A stretch of DNA of 64,000 bases from Burkholderiales bacterium (GCA_003963005.1 RXJW01000034.1:1-64000), one strand, 5' to 3'. Shown: positions 9,720-19,841, counted from the stretch's first letter. Made by a program: numbers and translations. The notes: generated by a model not told the origin, from the letters alone.

Positions 9720-10430
9720 TTGACCTCACCCGCTTCCCCCCGCCTCGACGACGAACAGCAGGCCCTGACGTCCTATTACGACGGCATCGCCGCCACCTAC
9801 GACGACAGCCGCTTCGGCAACAGCTACGGACGCTATCTCGACGGCCAGGAGCGCGGCCTGTTGCGGCGCTTGCTGCCGGCCGCGCCCGGTGCGCGGGTGC
9901 TGGATCTGGCCTGCGGCACGGGCCGCCTGCTGTCCTTCGCCAGCCTCGGGGTGGATGCCAGCGCCGAGATGCTCGGCGTGGCCCGCCAGCGCGCTGGCGA
10001 CCGCCCGCTCATCCAGGCCTCGGCCACCCGCCTCCCGCTGGATGACGGCAGCCTGGACGCGGTCTTCTCCCTCCACTTCTTCATGCACCTGAGCCGGCCG
10101 ACGCTGGACGAGGTGCTGCGCGAAAGTCACCGCGTGCTGCGCCCGGGCGGCGTGCTCGTGTTCGACATCCCGTCGGCCACGCGCCGGCGCCTGCTGGGCC
10201 AGCGGCGCTCGGGCTGGCACGGCTCGACCTCGCTGAGCTTCGGCGACGTCCGGGCCGCTGCCGAGCCCGACTGGCAGTTGGCGTCGCGCGGGGCGGTCCT
10301 GATGCTGCCGGTGCACCGCCTGCCGACGCGACTGCGGGCACCGCTGCGGCAGGTGGACAGCCTGCTGTGCGCCAGCCCGCTCATGCCGCTGGCGTCCTAC
10401 CTGTTCGTGCAACTGCGCAAGCCGGGTTGA
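9720..10430 (+). CDS. Class I SAM-dependent methyltransferase
   Basis: 236-residue cytoplasmic protein with a Methyltransf_11-type fold. Motif I is VLDLACGTGRLL (about residues 60-71), the acidic residue that would contact the SAM ribose is in GVDASAEML, and the post-motif HRVLRPGGVLVFDIPS is present. The substrate cannot be told. The start appears to be TTG at 9720; no ATG lies in frame ahead of the conserved YYDGIAATYDDSR. It precedes the VanW gene by five bases and is probably cotranscribed with it. Both sit between fmt and htpX. Confidence 0.82.
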   Translation: MTSPASPRLDDEQQALTSYYDGIAATYDDSRFGNSYGRYLDGQERGLLRRLLPAAPGARVLDLACGTGRLLSFASLGVDASAEMLGVARQRAGDRPLIQASATRLPLDDGSLDAVFSLHFFMHLSRPTLDEVLRESHRVLRPGGVLVFDIPSATRRRLLGQRRSGWHGSTSLSFGDVRAAAEPDWQLASRGAVLMLPVHRLPTRLRAPLRQVDSLLCASPLMPLASYLFVQLRKPG

Positions 10431-10435
10431 GCGAG

Positions 10436-11182
10436 ATGGCTTCGATCAAGCAATGGCTGCCCCCGGCGGTGCGCCTGCAGCTGCGCGTGGCCTGGCGGAT
10501 GGGCCGTGACTGGCGCCAGGGCCTGCCCGGGCGGTGGGCGTCCGTCGACAGCGACCGGCCGGCGGCCGACGAACTCGCCCACCGCCTGACGGTGCGGCAG
10601 GGGCTCGGCTCCGCCGTCGGGGCCCTGCGCGACAACAAGGTCCACAACCTCGGCATCGCCATCCACCGTGTCGAGGCGGTGGTGATCCAGCCGGGCGAGG
10701 TGTTCTCGTTCTGGCGGACGGTCGGGCGCCCTAGCGCCCGCGCCGGTTACCTGGAGGGGCGCACCATCACCGGCGCTGCCGTGGGCACGACCGTCGGTGG
10801 CGGGCTGTGCCAGTTGTCCGGCATGGTCTACCTGCTCGCGCTGCAGGCCGGCTTGCAGATCCTGGAGCGGCATCCGCATTCGCGTGACCTGTACACCGAC
10901 AGCACGCGCTTTGCGCCGCTCGGGGCGGACGCCACGGTCGTCTACGGCTACAAGGATCTGCGCGTCGTCAACACCGGCCCCGCCCCGCTGCGCCTGCGCG
11001 GCGAGATCGGGCCGGACCACGTGGCGCTGTCGTTGTGCGCGCGTGCACCGCTGGAGGACTGCGAGCTGGTGTTCCAGCGCGAGCCCCTGCCGGACGGCAC
11101 GCGCGTGCGCACGCTGCGGCGGCGCCCGCCATCGACGCTGCCCGAGCTGCTGGGCGTGGACGACTACCCCCGCCTGCCCTGA
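10436..11182 (+). CDS. VanW family protein
   Basis: 248-residue protein with the VanW domain: NKVHNLGIAIHRVEAVVIQPGEVFSFW and GGGLCQLSGMVYLLALQAGL (each broken over residues 61-145 here) are the family core with its conserved Cys. VanW was first seen in vancomycin-resistance clusters of Gram-positives, but its function is unknown and many Proteobacteria carry stand-alone copies. No signal peptide. ATG 10436 was chosen because it lies five bases after the preceding stop and starts the conserved N-terminus MASIKQWLPPAVRLQLR. Confidence 0.85.
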   Translation: MASIKQWLPPAVRLQLRVAWRMGRDWRQGLPGRWASVDSDRPAADELAHRLTVRQGLGSAVGALRDNKVHNLGIAIHRVEAVVIQPGEVFSFWRTVGRPSARAGYLEGRTITGAAVGTTVGGGLCQLSGMVYLLALQAGLQILERHPHSRDLYTDSTRFAPLGADATVVYGYKDLRVVNTGPAPLRLRGEIGPDHVALSLCARAPLEDCELVFQREPLPDGTRVRTLRRRPPSTLPELLGVDDYPRLP

Positions 11183-11272
11183 CGCAGGGGCTTTCGACTT
11201 GAAGCCAGGGCCTCAGGCACCATCTGCGTTCCGAGTTGTTCCGGATGTTTTCTTGCAAGCGAGGCTGCAGCG

Positions 11273-12118
11273 ATGTCCAACCTGATGAAGACCGCCATCC
11301 TGATGGCCGCCATCACGGCCCTGTTCATGGCCGTGGGGGCGCTGATCGGCGGCAAGGCCGGCATGCTGATCGCGCTGCTGGTGGCGGTGGGCATGAACTT
11401 CTTCAGCTACTGGTTCTCGGCGGACATGGTGCTGAAGATGTACAACGCCCGCGAGGTCGACGCCTCGTCGGCGCCGCAGTTCTACGGCATGGTGGCCGAA
11501 CTCAGCGCACGCGCCGGCCTGCCCATGCCCCGCGTCTACCTGATCGACGAGGATGCTCCGAACGCCTTCGCCACCGGGCGCAACCCCGAGCATGCTGCCG
11601 TGGCGGCCACCACGGGCATCCTTCGGGTGCTGTCCGAGCGCGAGTTGCGCGGCGTGATGGCGCACGAACTGGCCCACGTCGCGCACCGGGACATCCTGAT
11701 CAGCACCGTCAGCGCGACGATGGCCGGTGCCATCTCGATGCTGGCCAACTTCGCCGCCTTCTTCGGCGGGCGCGACGAGCATGGCCGCCCGACCAACCCG
11801 ATCGCCGGCATCGCCGTCGCGCTGCTGGCACCGCTGGCCGCCAGCCTGATCCAGATGGCCATCAGCCGCGCGCGCGAGTTCGAAGCCGACCGCGGCGGCG
11901 CCGAGATCTCCGGCGACCCGGCCGCACTCGCGTCGGCGCTGGACAAGATCCACCGTGTGGCCCAGGGCATCCCGCTGAGCGCCGCGGAGGCCCACCCCGA
12001 GACGGCGCAGATGATGATCATGAACCCGTTGTCCGGCGGCGGCCTGCGGGGGTTGTTCTCGACCCACCCGCCGACCGAGGAGCGCATCGCTCGGCTGACG
12101 GCGATGGCCCGGCGCTGA
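11273..12118 (+). CDS. htpX: HtpX-type membrane metalloprotease (M48)
   Basis: Inner-membrane zinc protease that degrades damaged membrane proteins, a FtsH helper in membrane quality control. The 281-residue protein has two N-terminal helices (about 7-26 and 30-48), the zinc site HELAH (131-135), a further hydrophobic pair at about 145-195, and the third ligand in the [10 protein letters not shown] segment. Length and order are normal. In many relatives htpX sits close to def-fmt, as here after the two inserted genes. Confidence 0.95.
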   Translation: MSNLMKTAILMAAITALFMAVGALIGGKAGMLIALLVAVGMNFFSYWFSADMVLKMYNAREVDASSAPQFYGMVAELSARAGLPMPRVYLIDEDAPNAFATGRNPEHAAVAATTGILRVLSERELRGVMAHELAHVAHRDILISTVSATMAGAISMLANFAAFFGGRDEHGRPTNPIAGIAVALLAPLAASLIQMAISRAREFEADRGGAEISGDPAALASALDKIHRVAQGIPLSAAEAHPETAQMMIMNPLSGGGLRGLFSTHPPTEERIARLTAMARR

Positions 12119-12154
12119 TTCAAGTTCGCCGCGGCGGCGCCGATACTGCAGCAG

Positions 12155-12550
12155 ATGAAGCGTCTTCTTCTTGCCCTGCCCCTGCTCGCAGCCTTGTCGG
12201 CCTGCGAGCAGCTGGGCATCGACGACCCCGTCAAGGTTGCCGCCGCGAAGGAGGCCGAGGGCAAGGCCATCGGCAGCGCCTGTCGGCATGCGATGCGTGC
12301 CATCGAGGACTGCTACGTCCTCAACCCCAAGGCCCAGAAGGCGGCGGTGTACGCCGGCTGGCGCGAGATGGACGAGTACATGCGCGAGAACAAGCTCGAA
12401 GGCATCGCGCCTGTCGTGCCGCGGCCGGGGGCCAAGCCCAAGACGGATGAGGAAGACGCCAAGCCTGCCGAGAAGTCGGCAGAGAAGTCGGCGGACAAGG
12501 CCACTGACAAGGCGGGCGACAAGCCGGGTGACAAGGCGAAGGGCCACTGA
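12155..12550 (+). CDS. Small putative lipoprotein with charged tail
   Basis: 131-residue protein of no family I recognise. MKRLLLALPLLAALSAC is a lipoprotein signal with lipobox LSAC and acylated Cys17, so the mature part should be tethered to a membrane from the periplasmic side. Mature residues contain two more cysteines (about 50 and 58) that could pair. The last 35 residues are a low-complexity chain of K/E/D/A built from a repeated DK/EKSA unit (EKSAEKSADKATDKAGDK). It sits 36 bases after htpX and could share its transcript. Confidence 0.75.
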   Translation: MKRLLLALPLLAALSACEQLGIDDPVKVAAAKEAEGKAIGSACRHAMRAIEDCYVLNPKAQKAAVYAGWREMDEYMRENKLEGIAPVVPRPGAKPKTDEEDAKPAEKSAEKSADKATDKAGDKPGDKAKGH

Positions 12551-12673
12551 GCGGCCGCCCAGCCCGCCCATTCGCATTTCAGCCCCCCGTTCCTGCGCGC
12601 CGTCGCCTCCGGTTCGACAGCTTGCCTGTGGGGCGGCACCATCCGCACCATCACAACCCTGATGGAGCCTGCC

Positions 12674-13438
12674 ATGAACACTTCCCGCCGTCTCGTCGCC
12701 GTCGGCCTCGTCACTGCCGCCGTGCTGGGTGCCAGCGGCAGCGCCGGTGCGTGGAGCTGGTCCCTGGGGGGCGAACGCGTCACCGGCAACGGCGATATCG
12801 CCACCGAGTCCCGTGACACGGGCAGTTTCGACGGCATTGCCGTGGCCGGTGGCTTCAACGTCGTCGTGCGCCAGGGCACGGGCCACAAGGTCGAGGTCAA
12901 GGCGGACCGCAATCTGCTGCCGGTCATCGAGACCCGGGTGGTCGACGGCGGCAAGGGCCGCACGCTGCAGATCGAGCCCAAGAAGGGCATCAACATCCAG
13001 TCCGGCACGACACCGAGCTTCGTCATCGAGCTGCCCAGCCTTCGCGCGGTGTCCGTTGCCGGTTCGGGCACCGTCAAGGTGGAGCCGATGAAGGCCGGCG
13101 GCGTGGACGCCTCGATCGCCGGGTCGGGCGACATCCGCTTCGCGGGCCTGGAAGCCGAGAAGCTGTCGATGAAGGTCAGCGGCAGCGGCGACATCGTGGC
13201 GGCAGGCCGCTGCGCCAATGCCAGCGTCTCCATTGCCGGCAGCGGCGATGTGAAGGCGGCGGAACTGGTCGCCGAAGAGGTCAAGGTCAACATCGCCGGC
13301 AGCGGGGACGCCGCCGTGAATGCGACCAAGAAGCTCAACGTCTCGATCGCCGGCTCGGGCGATGTGAGGTATGCAGGTTCGCCCCAGATCAGCTCCTCGA
13401 TCGCCGGCAGCGGCAAAGTCCGTCGAATCGGCGAGTAA
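12674..13438 (+). CDS. Exported head-GIN-domain (DUF2807) protein
   Basis: 254-residue protein with a signal peptide (hydrophobic stretch ending SGSAGAWS) and a DUF2807 putative auto-transporter adhesin head-GIN domain. The C-terminal half is a right-handed-helix-like repeat: seven copies of the pattern (S/N)(I/V)(A/S)GSG(D/T/K) occur at roughly 17-24-residue spacing between residues about 120 and 250. ATG 12674 is chosen over 12662 because GGAG lies six bases ahead of it. Function unknown; the family is found on the envelope of many Gram-negatives. Confidence 0.82.
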   Translation: MNTSRRLVAVGLVTAAVLGASGSAGAWSWSLGGERVTGNGDIATESRDTGSFDGIAVAGGFNVVVRQGTGHKVEVKADRNLLPVIETRVVDGGKGRTLQIEPKKGINIQSGTTPSFVIELPSLRAVSVAGSGTVKVEPMKAGGVDASIAGSGDIRFAGLEAEKLSMKVSGSGDIVAAGRCANASVSIAGSGDVKAAELVAEEVKVNIAGSGDAAVNATKKLNVSIAGSGDVRYAGSPQISSSIAGSGKVRRIGE

Positions 13439-13462
13439 GCGCATCCCGCCGACAATGGCGGG

Positions 13463-14179
13463 ATGCAGTGGATCGAGAAACTGCGCGCACTGGCGGCCGA
13501 TGCCGAGTTCCGCCAGGGTGCGCGCGACATGGCTTCGCCCTCGCTGGGGCTGGCCGCCTGGGGGCTGGTGGCCGGCGTGACGATGGTGAAGGGGGGCTTG
13601 AGCATCCCGCAGGCCATGGGCATGTCGCTGCTGGTGTTCGCAGGCAGCGCCCAGCTCTCCGCGCTGCCGCTGATGGCGGCTGGCGCCCCGCTGTGGGTGC
13701 TGCTGGCCACGGCCTTCTGCGTGAACCTGCGCTTCGTCATCTTCAGCGCGCAGTGGCGCCACTACTTCGGGCACCTGCCGCGCTGGCGCCGGCTGATGAC
13801 CACCTACTTCGCGGCGGACCTCAACTTCGCCTACTTCGTGAAGCGCTACCCCGATGCCGCACCGGCGCCAGGCCAGCAGCGCTACTTCTGGGGCGGCGTG
13901 GCGATCAACTGGCCGACCTGGCAGGTGTGCTCCTTCATCGGCATCCTGCTGGCCGACCGCATCCCGCCGCACTGGGGCATCGGCTTTGCCGGCGTGCTCG
14001 CGCTGCTGGGCATCTCGTACTCGCTGCTGACCGAGCGCACGCTCTGGTGGGTGGCCGTGACCGCCGGTGCGGTGTCGATTGCGACCTACTCGCTGCCGCT
14101 CAAGCTCAACATCCTGTGCGCCATCGTGGCCGCCGGGGCGGTGGGCTGGTGGCTGGATGCACGAAAGGGTCAGGCATGA
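13463..14179 (+). CDS. azlC: AzlC-family amino-acid exporter, large subunit
   Basis: 238-residue inner-membrane protein of the AzlC family, which with a small AzlD partner exports branched-chain amino acids (BrnFE type). Conserved features include the N-terminal GARDMASPSLGLAAWGLVAG, the stretch around MSLLVFAGSAQLSALPL with the family SAQ motif, and VNLRFVIFSA. About six or seven helices. Its TGA overlaps the next start as ATGA, so it is coupled to azlD. The actual substrate is inferred only from family. Confidence 0.9.
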   Translation: MQWIEKLRALAADAEFRQGARDMASPSLGLAAWGLVAGVTMVKGGLSIPQAMGMSLLVFAGSAQLSALPLMAAGAPLWVLLATAFCVNLRFVIFSAQWRHYFGHLPRWRRLMTTYFAADLNFAYFVKRYPDAAPAPGQQRYFWGGVAINWPTWQVCSFIGILLADRIPPHWGIGFAGVLALLGISYSLLTERTLWWVAVTAGAVSIATYSLPLKLNILCAIVAAGAVGWWLDARKGQA

Positions 14180-14505
14180 GCACCACGCTGACCTGGATTG
14201 CGCTCGTGGGCCTGGGCCTCATCACCGTGGTGACGCGTGGTTTCTTCATGATCGGGGACAAGCCGCTGCCGATGCCGTACTGGCTGCGCGAGCTGCTCAA
14301 GGTCGCGCCGCTGGCGGCCCTGATGGCCGTCGTGGCGCCCGAGATCTTCATGACGCAGGGCCATGCCATCACCACCTGGCAGGACGCCCGCTGGCCCGCC
14401 GCCCTGGCGGCGACGGCCTACTACTTCTGGCGCAAGGGCATCCTCGGCACCATCCTCGTGGGCATGGCCGTGATGCTGCCGTTGAAACTTGGATTCGGCT
14501 GGTAA
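14176..14505 (+). CDS. azlD: AzlD-family amino-acid exporter, small subunit
   Basis: 109-residue membrane protein with three or four helices, beginning MSTTLTWIALVGLGLITVV. The patterns VVTRGFFM and ELLKVAPLAALMAVVAPE match AzlD (the conserved TR and PLAAL segment). It starts within the azlC stop codon, the arrangement expected for the two-subunit exporter. About 210 bases without a gene follow before pgk. Confidence 0.9.
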   Translation: MSTTLTWIALVGLGLITVVTRGFFMIGDKPLPMPYWLRELLKVAPLAALMAVVAPEIFMTQGHAITTWQDARWPAALAATAYYFWRKGILGTILVGMAVMLPLKLGFGW

Positions 14506-14715
14506 GTGTGAGCCCCTCGCCCATCCTTGCCAGGCTGCACGCCGGCCAGGCTGGTCGGTCCCCGAGGGGACGGCGATGCGCACGGCGCAGCGCCGCGCGC
14601 ACATCGCCTGCGGGCCGGCTTGGGGCGGCCCGGCGCCGGTCCGCGGTTTCAAACCGTTACCGCGCACAGCTGGGGCGAGAATGCCGGCAGTTTTTCTCCA
14701 CTGCATCGCCTGACC

Positions 14716-15909
14716 ATGAACGTCATCCGCTTCTCCGACCTGATCGCTGCCGGCAAGGTGGCCGGGCAACGCGTCTTCATCCGCGCCGACCTCAACGTGC
14801 CGCAGGACGACGACGGCAAGATCACCGAGGACACCCGCATCCGCGCGTCGCTGCCGGCCATCAAGATGGCGCTGGATGCCGGCGCGGCCGTCATGGTCAC
14901 GTCGCACCTGGGCCGCCCGACCGAGGGCGAGTTCAAGCCCGAAGACTCGCTGGCCCCGGTGGCCGAGCGCCTGTCGGAACTGCTCGGCCGCCCCGTGCCG
15001 CTGCAGCGGGACTGGGTCGATGCCGTCTCGGTGGCGCCCGGCCAGGTGGTGCTGCTGGAGAACTGCCGCCTGAACAAGGGCGAGAAGAAGTGCAACGAAG
15101 AACTGTCCCGCAAGCTCGCCGCGCTGTGCGACATCTTCGTGCACGACGCCTTCGGCACCGCCCACCGCGCCGAGGCCACGACCTACGGCATCGCCAAGTT
15201 CGCCAAGATCGCCTGCGCCGGCCCGCTGCTGGCGGCCGAGATCGATGCCATCACCAAGGCCCTGGCCAACCCGCGCCGCCCGCTCGTGGCCATCGTGGCC
15301 GGCTCGAAGGTGTCGACCAAGCTGACCATCCTGCAAAGCCTCGCGTCCAAGGTCGACGGCCTGATCGTCGGTGGCGGCATCGCCAACACCTTCATGCTGG
15401 CCTCGGGCCTGAAGATCGGCAAGTCGCTGGCCGAGCCGGACCTGGTGGACCAGGCCGAGGCCGTCATCGATGCGATGAAGGCACGCGGCGCTGAAGTGCC
15501 GATCCCGGAAGATGTGGTCACGGCCAAGACCTTCGCCGCGGGCGCGACGGCCTCCGTCAAGGCGGCCACCGACGTCGAGGACGACGACCTGATCCTGGAC
15601 ATCGGCCCCAAGACCGCCACGAAGCTCGCCGAGACGCTGAAGGCGGCCGGCACCATCGTGTGGAACGGCCCGGTCGGGGTGTTCGAGTTCCCGGCCTTCG
15701 CGCAGGGCACCGAAACCATCGCCCGCGCCATCGCCGAGAGCGTGGCCTTCAGCATCGCCGGCGGTGGCGACACGCTGGCCGCGATCGCCAAGTACGGCAT
15801 CGAGAAGGACGTCGGCTACATCTCCACGGGCGGCGGCGCCTTCCTGGAAGTGCTGGAAGGCAAGACCCTGCCGGCCTTCGAGATCCTGACCAAGCGCGCC
15901 GCCGGCTGA
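14716..15909 (+). CDS. pgk: Phosphoglycerate kinase
   Basis: Glycolytic enzyme that makes ATP from 1,3-bisphosphoglycerate. The 397-residue protein has RADLNVP near the N-terminus, [10 protein letters not shown], the hinge region, [13 protein letters not shown] and the nucleotide-binding C-domain motifs GGGDTLAAI and [17 protein letters not shown] 14716 gives the standard start [14 protein letters not shown]. The 210 bases upstream hold no gene; I could not identify a convincing promoter there. maeB follows on the same strand after 153 bases, and pyk is 4 kb further on. Confidence 0.97.
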   Translation: MNVIRFSDLIAAGKVAGQRVFIRADLNVPQDDDGKITEDTRIRASLPAIKMALDAGAAVMVTSHLGRPTEGEFKPEDSLAPVAERLSELLGRPVPLQRDWVDAVSVAPGQVVLLENCRLNKGEKKCNEELSRKLAALCDIFVHDAFGTAHRAEATTYGIAKFAKIACAGPLLAAEIDAITKALANPRRPLVAIVAGSKVSTKLTILQSLASKVDGLIVGGGIANTFMLASGLKIGKSLAEPDLVDQAEAVIDAMKARGAEVPIPEDVVTAKTFAAGATASVKAATDVEDDDLILDIGPKTATKLAETLKAAGTIVWNGPVGVFEFPAFAQGTETIARAIAESVAFSIAGGGDTLAAIAKYGIEKDVGYISTGGGAFLEVLEGKTLPAFEILTKRAAG

Positions 15910-16062
15910 TCGCGGTGCGGCCCGGTCTCGTGGCCGGGCAAGTCAGGCTGCCTCCCTCGCGAACCCGGCCTGCCGATTCGGCATGGCCGCCTGTGCAAGC
16001 GGCATCGCCAGCGACGTAACCACGCAGTAACCTCATGGGCCCGCCCCGCAAGAGTTGCTGCC

Positions 16063-18390
16063 ATGGAAAAGAACAACGCCCCCCTGTCGCCGGCCGAAGC
16101 CGCGCTGCGCGATGCTGCGCTCGACTACCACCGCGCCCCGACGCGCGGCAAGATCTCGGTCACGCCGACCAAGGCCCTGTCCAACCAGCGCGACCTGTCG
16201 CTGGCCTATTCGCCGGGCGTGGCCTACGCCTGCCTGGCCATCGAGGAAGACCCGTCGCTCGCCGCCGACTTCACGTCGCGCGGCAACCTGGTGGGCGTCA
16301 TCACCAACGGCACCGCGGTGCTGGGCCTGGGCGACATCGGCCCGCTGGCCGGCAAGCCGGTGATGGAAGGCAAGGGCTGCCTCTTCAAGAAGTTCGCCGG
16401 CATCGACGTCTTCGACATCGAACTCGCCGAGCGCGACCCTGACAAGCTCATCGACATCATCGCGGCCATGGAGCCGACGCTCGGGGGAATCAACCTCGAA
16501 GACATCAAGGCGCCCGAGTGCTTCTACATCGAGCGCGAGCTGTCCAAGCGGATGAACATCCCGGTCTTCCACGACGACCAGCACGGCACGGCCATCATCT
16601 CCTCGGCCGCGCTGCTCAACGGCCTGGAGCTGGTGGGCAAGGACATCGCGCAGGTGAAGGTGGCGGTGTCGGGCGCCGGTGCGGCGGCCATCGCCTGCCT
16701 GGACGTCATGGTGGGCCTGGGCGTGAAGCGCGAGCACGTGTTCGTCTGCGACTCGCGCGGCGTCATCCAGAGCGAGCGCGAGGATGCCAAGGCGGGCAAG
16801 CTGGACGAATCCAAGCAGCGCTACTGCCAGGTCACCGCGGCACGCACGCTGGCGGATGTGGTGAATGGCGCGGACGTCTTCCTCGGCTGCTCGGCGGCCG
16901 GCGTGCTCACTGCCGACATGGTCAAGACGATGGCCGCGCAGCCCATCATCCTGGCGCTGGCCAACCCCGAGCCCGAGATCCGCCCCGAGCTGGCCCGCGA
17001 GGCGCGGCCCGACTGCATCATCGCCACCGGCCGCAGCGACTACCCGAACCAGGTCAACAACGTCCTGTGCTTCCCCTACATCTTCCGCGGCGCGCTGGAC
17101 TGCGGCGCCACCAAGATCACCGAGGGCATGAAGCTCGCCTGCGTGCGCGAGATCGCCGCGCTGGCCAAGGCCGAGACGAGTGACGAGGTGGCTGCCGCCT
17201 ACGCTGGCCAGGAGCTGGCCTTCGGCCCCGAGTACCTGATCCCGAAGCCTTTCGATGCGCGGCTCATCCTGCGCATCGCGCCCGCCGTGGCGGCGGCGGC
17301 GGCGGCCGATGGCGTCGCCACGCGGCCCGTGGCCGACCTGGAGGCCTACCGCCAGTCGCTGGAGCGTTTCGTCTACCAGACCGGCATGTTCATGCGCCCG
17401 GTGTTCACCGCCGCCCGCGCCGAGAAGGCCCGCGTCATCTACGCCGAGGGCGAGGACGAGCGCGTGCTGCGCGCGGTGCAGGTGGCGCTGGACGAAGGCC
17501 TGTGCCGCCCGACGCTGATCGGCCGCCCCGCGGTGCTGCAGTCACGCATCCAGCGCGCCGGCCTGCGCCTGAAGTTGGGCGAGGACGTCGCCGTCATCGA
17601 CCCCGAGGACGACCCCCGCTTCCGCCAGTACTGGGAGGCCTATCACGCCCGCATGAAGCGCAATGGCGTGACGCCCGAGATGGCCAAGTCGGCCGTGCGC
17701 CGCTCCAACACGGCCATCGGCGCGCTGGCCATCGAGCTGGGCGACGCCGACGCGATGATCTGCGGCATGGTCGGCCGCTTCGACCGGCACCTGGAGCAGG
17801 TGCGCGACCTCATCGGCCTGCACGACGGCGCGCGGCAGTTCGCCGCGATGAACGCGCTGATGCTGGAGCAGATGACGCTTTTCATCACCGACACTTTCGT
17901 CAACGATGACCCGAGCGCCGAGGAGCTGGCCGACATCGCCGCGATGGCCGCCGACGAGGTGCGCCGCTTCGGCCTGCCGCCCAAGCTGGCCTTCGTCAGC
18001 CACTCGATGTTCGGCTCCAGCACGCGGCCGTCGGCCGTCAAGATGCGCCGGGCGCACGAGCTGTTCGCCGCCGCGCACCCGGAGGTGGAGAGCGACGGCG
18101 AGATGCACGGCGACGCCGCGCTGTCCGAGAGCGTGCGTCAGGCCTTCCTGCCGGACAGCAAGCTCACCGGCGCGGCCAACCTGCTGGTGCTGCCGACGCT
18201 GGACGCAGCCAACATCCTGTTCAACGTGCTCAAGATCAGCGCCAGCCACGGCGTGACGGTCGGCCCCATCCTGCTCGGGGCGGCCAAGCCGGTGCACATC
18301 CTGACGCCGTCGGCGACGGTGCGCCGCATCGTCAACATGACGGCTCTGGCGGTGGCTGACGTGAGAGAGGCAAGGCTCGCGAAGGGCTGA
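16063..18390 (+). CDS. maeB: NADP-dependent malic enzyme with phosphotransacetylase-like domain
   Basis: Oxidatively decarboxylates malate to pyruvate and NADPH. The 775-residue length is typical of MaeB fusions: malic enzyme in about residues 1-430 ([42 protein letters not shown], the Rossmann motif [10 protein letters not shown]), then a phosphate acetyltransferase-like domain to the end (from about residue 445, [19 protein letters not shown]). The C-domain usually acts as an acetyl-CoA sensor rather than an enzyme. The 3' end overlaps the convergent DMT transporter by 59 bases. Confidence 0.95.
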   Translation: MEKNNAPLSPAEAALRDAALDYHRAPTRGKISVTPTKALSNQRDLSLAYSPGVAYACLAIEEDPSLAADFTSRGNLVGVITNGTAVLGLGDIGPLAGKPVMEGKGCLFKKFAGIDVFDIELAERDPDKLIDIIAAMEPTLGGINLEDIKAPECFYIERELSKRMNIPVFHDDQHGTAIISSAALLNGLELVGKDIAQVKVAVSGAGAAAIACLDVMVGLGVKREHVFVCDSRGVIQSEREDAKAGKLDESKQRYCQVTAARTLADVVNGADVFLGCSAAGVLTADMVKTMAAQPIILALANPEPEIRPELAREARPDCIIATGRSDYPNQVNNVLCFPYIFRGALDCGATKITEGMKLACVREIAALAKAETSDEVAAAYAGQELAFGPEYLIPKPFDARLILRIAPAVAAAAAADGVATRPVADLEAYRQSLERFVYQTGMFMRPVFTAARAEKARVIYAEGEDERVLRAVQVALDEGLCRPTLIGRPAVLQSRIQRAGLRLKLGEDVAVIDPEDDPRFRQYWEAYHARMKRNGVTPEMAKSAVRRSNTAIGALAIELGDADAMICGMVGRFDRHLEQVRDLIGLHDGARQFAAMNALMLEQMTLFITDTFVNDDPSAEELADIAAMAADEVRRFGLPPKLAFVSHSMFGSSTRPSAVKMRRAHELFAAAHPEVESDGEMHGDAALSESVRQAFLPDSKLTGAANLLVLPTLDAANILFNVLKISASHGVTVGPILLGAAKPVHILTPSATVRRIVNMTALAVADVREARLAKG

Positions 18391-19273
18391 ACTGGGCCAG
18401 CGCCACGCCACCCAGGATGACGCCGGCGCCCAGCAGCTTGTGGGCGGTGAACAGCTCGCCGCCCCACACCCAGGCGGCCAGCCCGGCGATCAGCGGCATC
18501 AGGTAGATGAGCGGCGCGGTGCGCGCCACGCCGCGCTGCTCGTTGGCCCAGCCCCAGGCCAGCCAGCCCAGGAAGCCGCCGCCGACGACCTGCCACACCA
18601 GGCCCGTCCACACCCAGGTCGGCTGGCCGGCCCAGTCCAGCGCGCGCAGCGCCGGCGCGCACCACAGCAGCATCGGCAGCGTGCACACCAGGCTGCCGTA
18701 GCCCAGCACGGTCACGCCGCCGTGGTGCAGGATCAGCGGCTTGCTGGCCACGGTGTAGTAGCTGAAGAGGGCGGCGGCCACGAGCAGCGTGAGGTCGCCG
18801 ACGGACGCCTGCCAGTCGGCGGTGAGCAGCTTGTCGGACGTGAACAGCAACGCGCCGAGCGCGGCCGTCGCCACGCCCGCCACCTGCCCTCGGGACAGCC
18901 GCTCGACACCGCTCAACCGCAGGATCAGCAGCGTGAACACCGGCCCGCAGGCCAGCAGCACGCTCGCGCTGAAGGCGGTCGAGCCCTGCATGCCGTAGGC
19001 CGACAGCAGCAGGTGCAGGCCCTGGCCCACCAGCGTCAGGCGCACCAGCGGCCACACCTCGGCGCGGTCCAGTCGCGGCCAGCGCCAGCCGAAGCGCCAG
19101 CACAGCAGCGCCACCGCGCAGAAGGGCATCAACAGGTAGCGCAGGCCCAGGAAGCCGGCCGGGCCGACCTGGGTGAACAGCGCCTTGGAGAGCGGGAAGT
19201 TCAAGCCCCAGGTGATGACGACCGCCAGGGCAGCGAGCAACGGGGCGGTGGAGGCGGAAGCGCGGTCGGGCAT
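18332..19273 (-). CDS. DMT/EamA family transporter
   Basis: 313-residue inner-membrane protein with ten predicted helices in two EamA repeats. The pattern WGLNFPLSKAL after the first helix and the second repeat from about residue 150 fit metabolite exporters of the drug/metabolite superfamily. The substrate is unknown. I start it at ATG 19273 (MPDRASASTAPLLAAL); an in-frame upstream start at 19375 would add 34 polar residues and run into the divergent acetyltransferase gene. The 3' end overlaps maeB by 59 bases on the other strand. Confidence 0.85.
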   Translation of the reverse strand: MPDRASASTAPLLAALAVVITWGLNFPLSKALFTQVGPAGFLGLRYLLMPFCAVALLCWRFGWRWPRLDRAEVWPLVRLTLVGQGLHLLLSAYGMQGSTAFSASVLLACGPVFTLLILRLSGVERLSRGQVAGVATAALGALLFTSDKLLTADWQASVGDLTLLVAAALFSYYTVASKPLILHHGGVTVLGYGSLVCTLPMLLWCAPALRALDWAGQPTWVWTGLVWQVVGGGFLGWLAWGWANEQRGVARTAPLIYLMPLIAGLAAWVWGGELFTAHKLLGAGVILGGVALAQFSPSRALPLSRQPPPEPSC

Positions 19274-19358
19274 GAAGGAGAGGGCGGGGCAGAGGTCAAA
19301 ATTGTCCGGTCTTCCCGGCATGCGGCCGGAAGGCACGCCGCCCCTTCGCTGAAACCCG

Positions 19359-19841
19359 ATGAATCCTGACCTCACCGCCCGCCTCGGGCCGCTGGACCCT
19401 GACCACCCGGACGCCCGCGCGCTGATCGCGATGTCCGAGGCCTACATGGGTGCGCTCTACCCCGCCGAGAGCAACCATTTCGAGCCCGCGTCGGGGCTGC
19501 GGCCGCCGCACGGCGACTTCTGGGGCCTGTGTCTCGGCGACGCGCTGGTGGGCTGCGGTGGCGTCAAGGTCCACACGCCCGCAGGCGAGCCGGCCTACGG
19601 GGAGATCAAGCGCCTCTTCGTGCTGGACAGCGCCCGCGGCCATGGCGCGGCCAAGCGGCTGATGGCCCACATCGAGGCGGCCTTGCAGGCCCGCGGCGTG
19701 GCCCTGGCGCGACTGGAGACCGGCATCCACCAACCCGAGGCCATCGGCCTGTACCGGCGCCTGGGCTACGTGGAGCGCAACCCCTTCGGTGACTATGCGC
19801 CTGACCCGCTGAGCCTCTTCATGGAGAAGCGGCTGACCTGA
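19359..19841 (+). CDS. GNAT family N-acetyltransferase
   Basis: 160-residue protein with the GNAT fold. Beta-4 and the acetyl-CoA loop are seen in EIKRLFVLDSARGHGAAKRL (the R/Q-x-x-G-x-G/A pattern is RGHGAA), followed by LETGIHQPEAIGLYRRLGY near the C-terminus. The spacing resembles the YjaB/PanZ-like group that acts on small molecules or amino-acid analogues, but the substrate cannot be told. It is divergent from the DMT transporter (85-base gap) and 68 bases before pyk. Confidence 0.87.
   Translation: MNPDLTARLGPLDPDHPDARALIAMSEAYMGALYPAESNHFEPASGLRPPHGDFWGLCLGDALVGCGGVKVHTPAGEPAYGEIKRLFVLDSARGHGAAKRLMAHIEAALQARGVALARLETGIHQPEAIGLYRRLGYVERNPFGDYAPDPLSLFMEKRLT

Noticed and set aside
12950-13438. 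DNA-level tandem repeat in the GIN gene
   Set aside because: The repeated GSGD pattern is at protein level with variable spacing; it is the family's own beta-helix repeat, not a mobile or satellite repeat.
11213-13972. A 919-codon open frame on the minus strand across htpX, the lipoprotein and the GIN gene
   Set aside because: Shadow frame crossing three well-supported genes and their gaps, with no family features.
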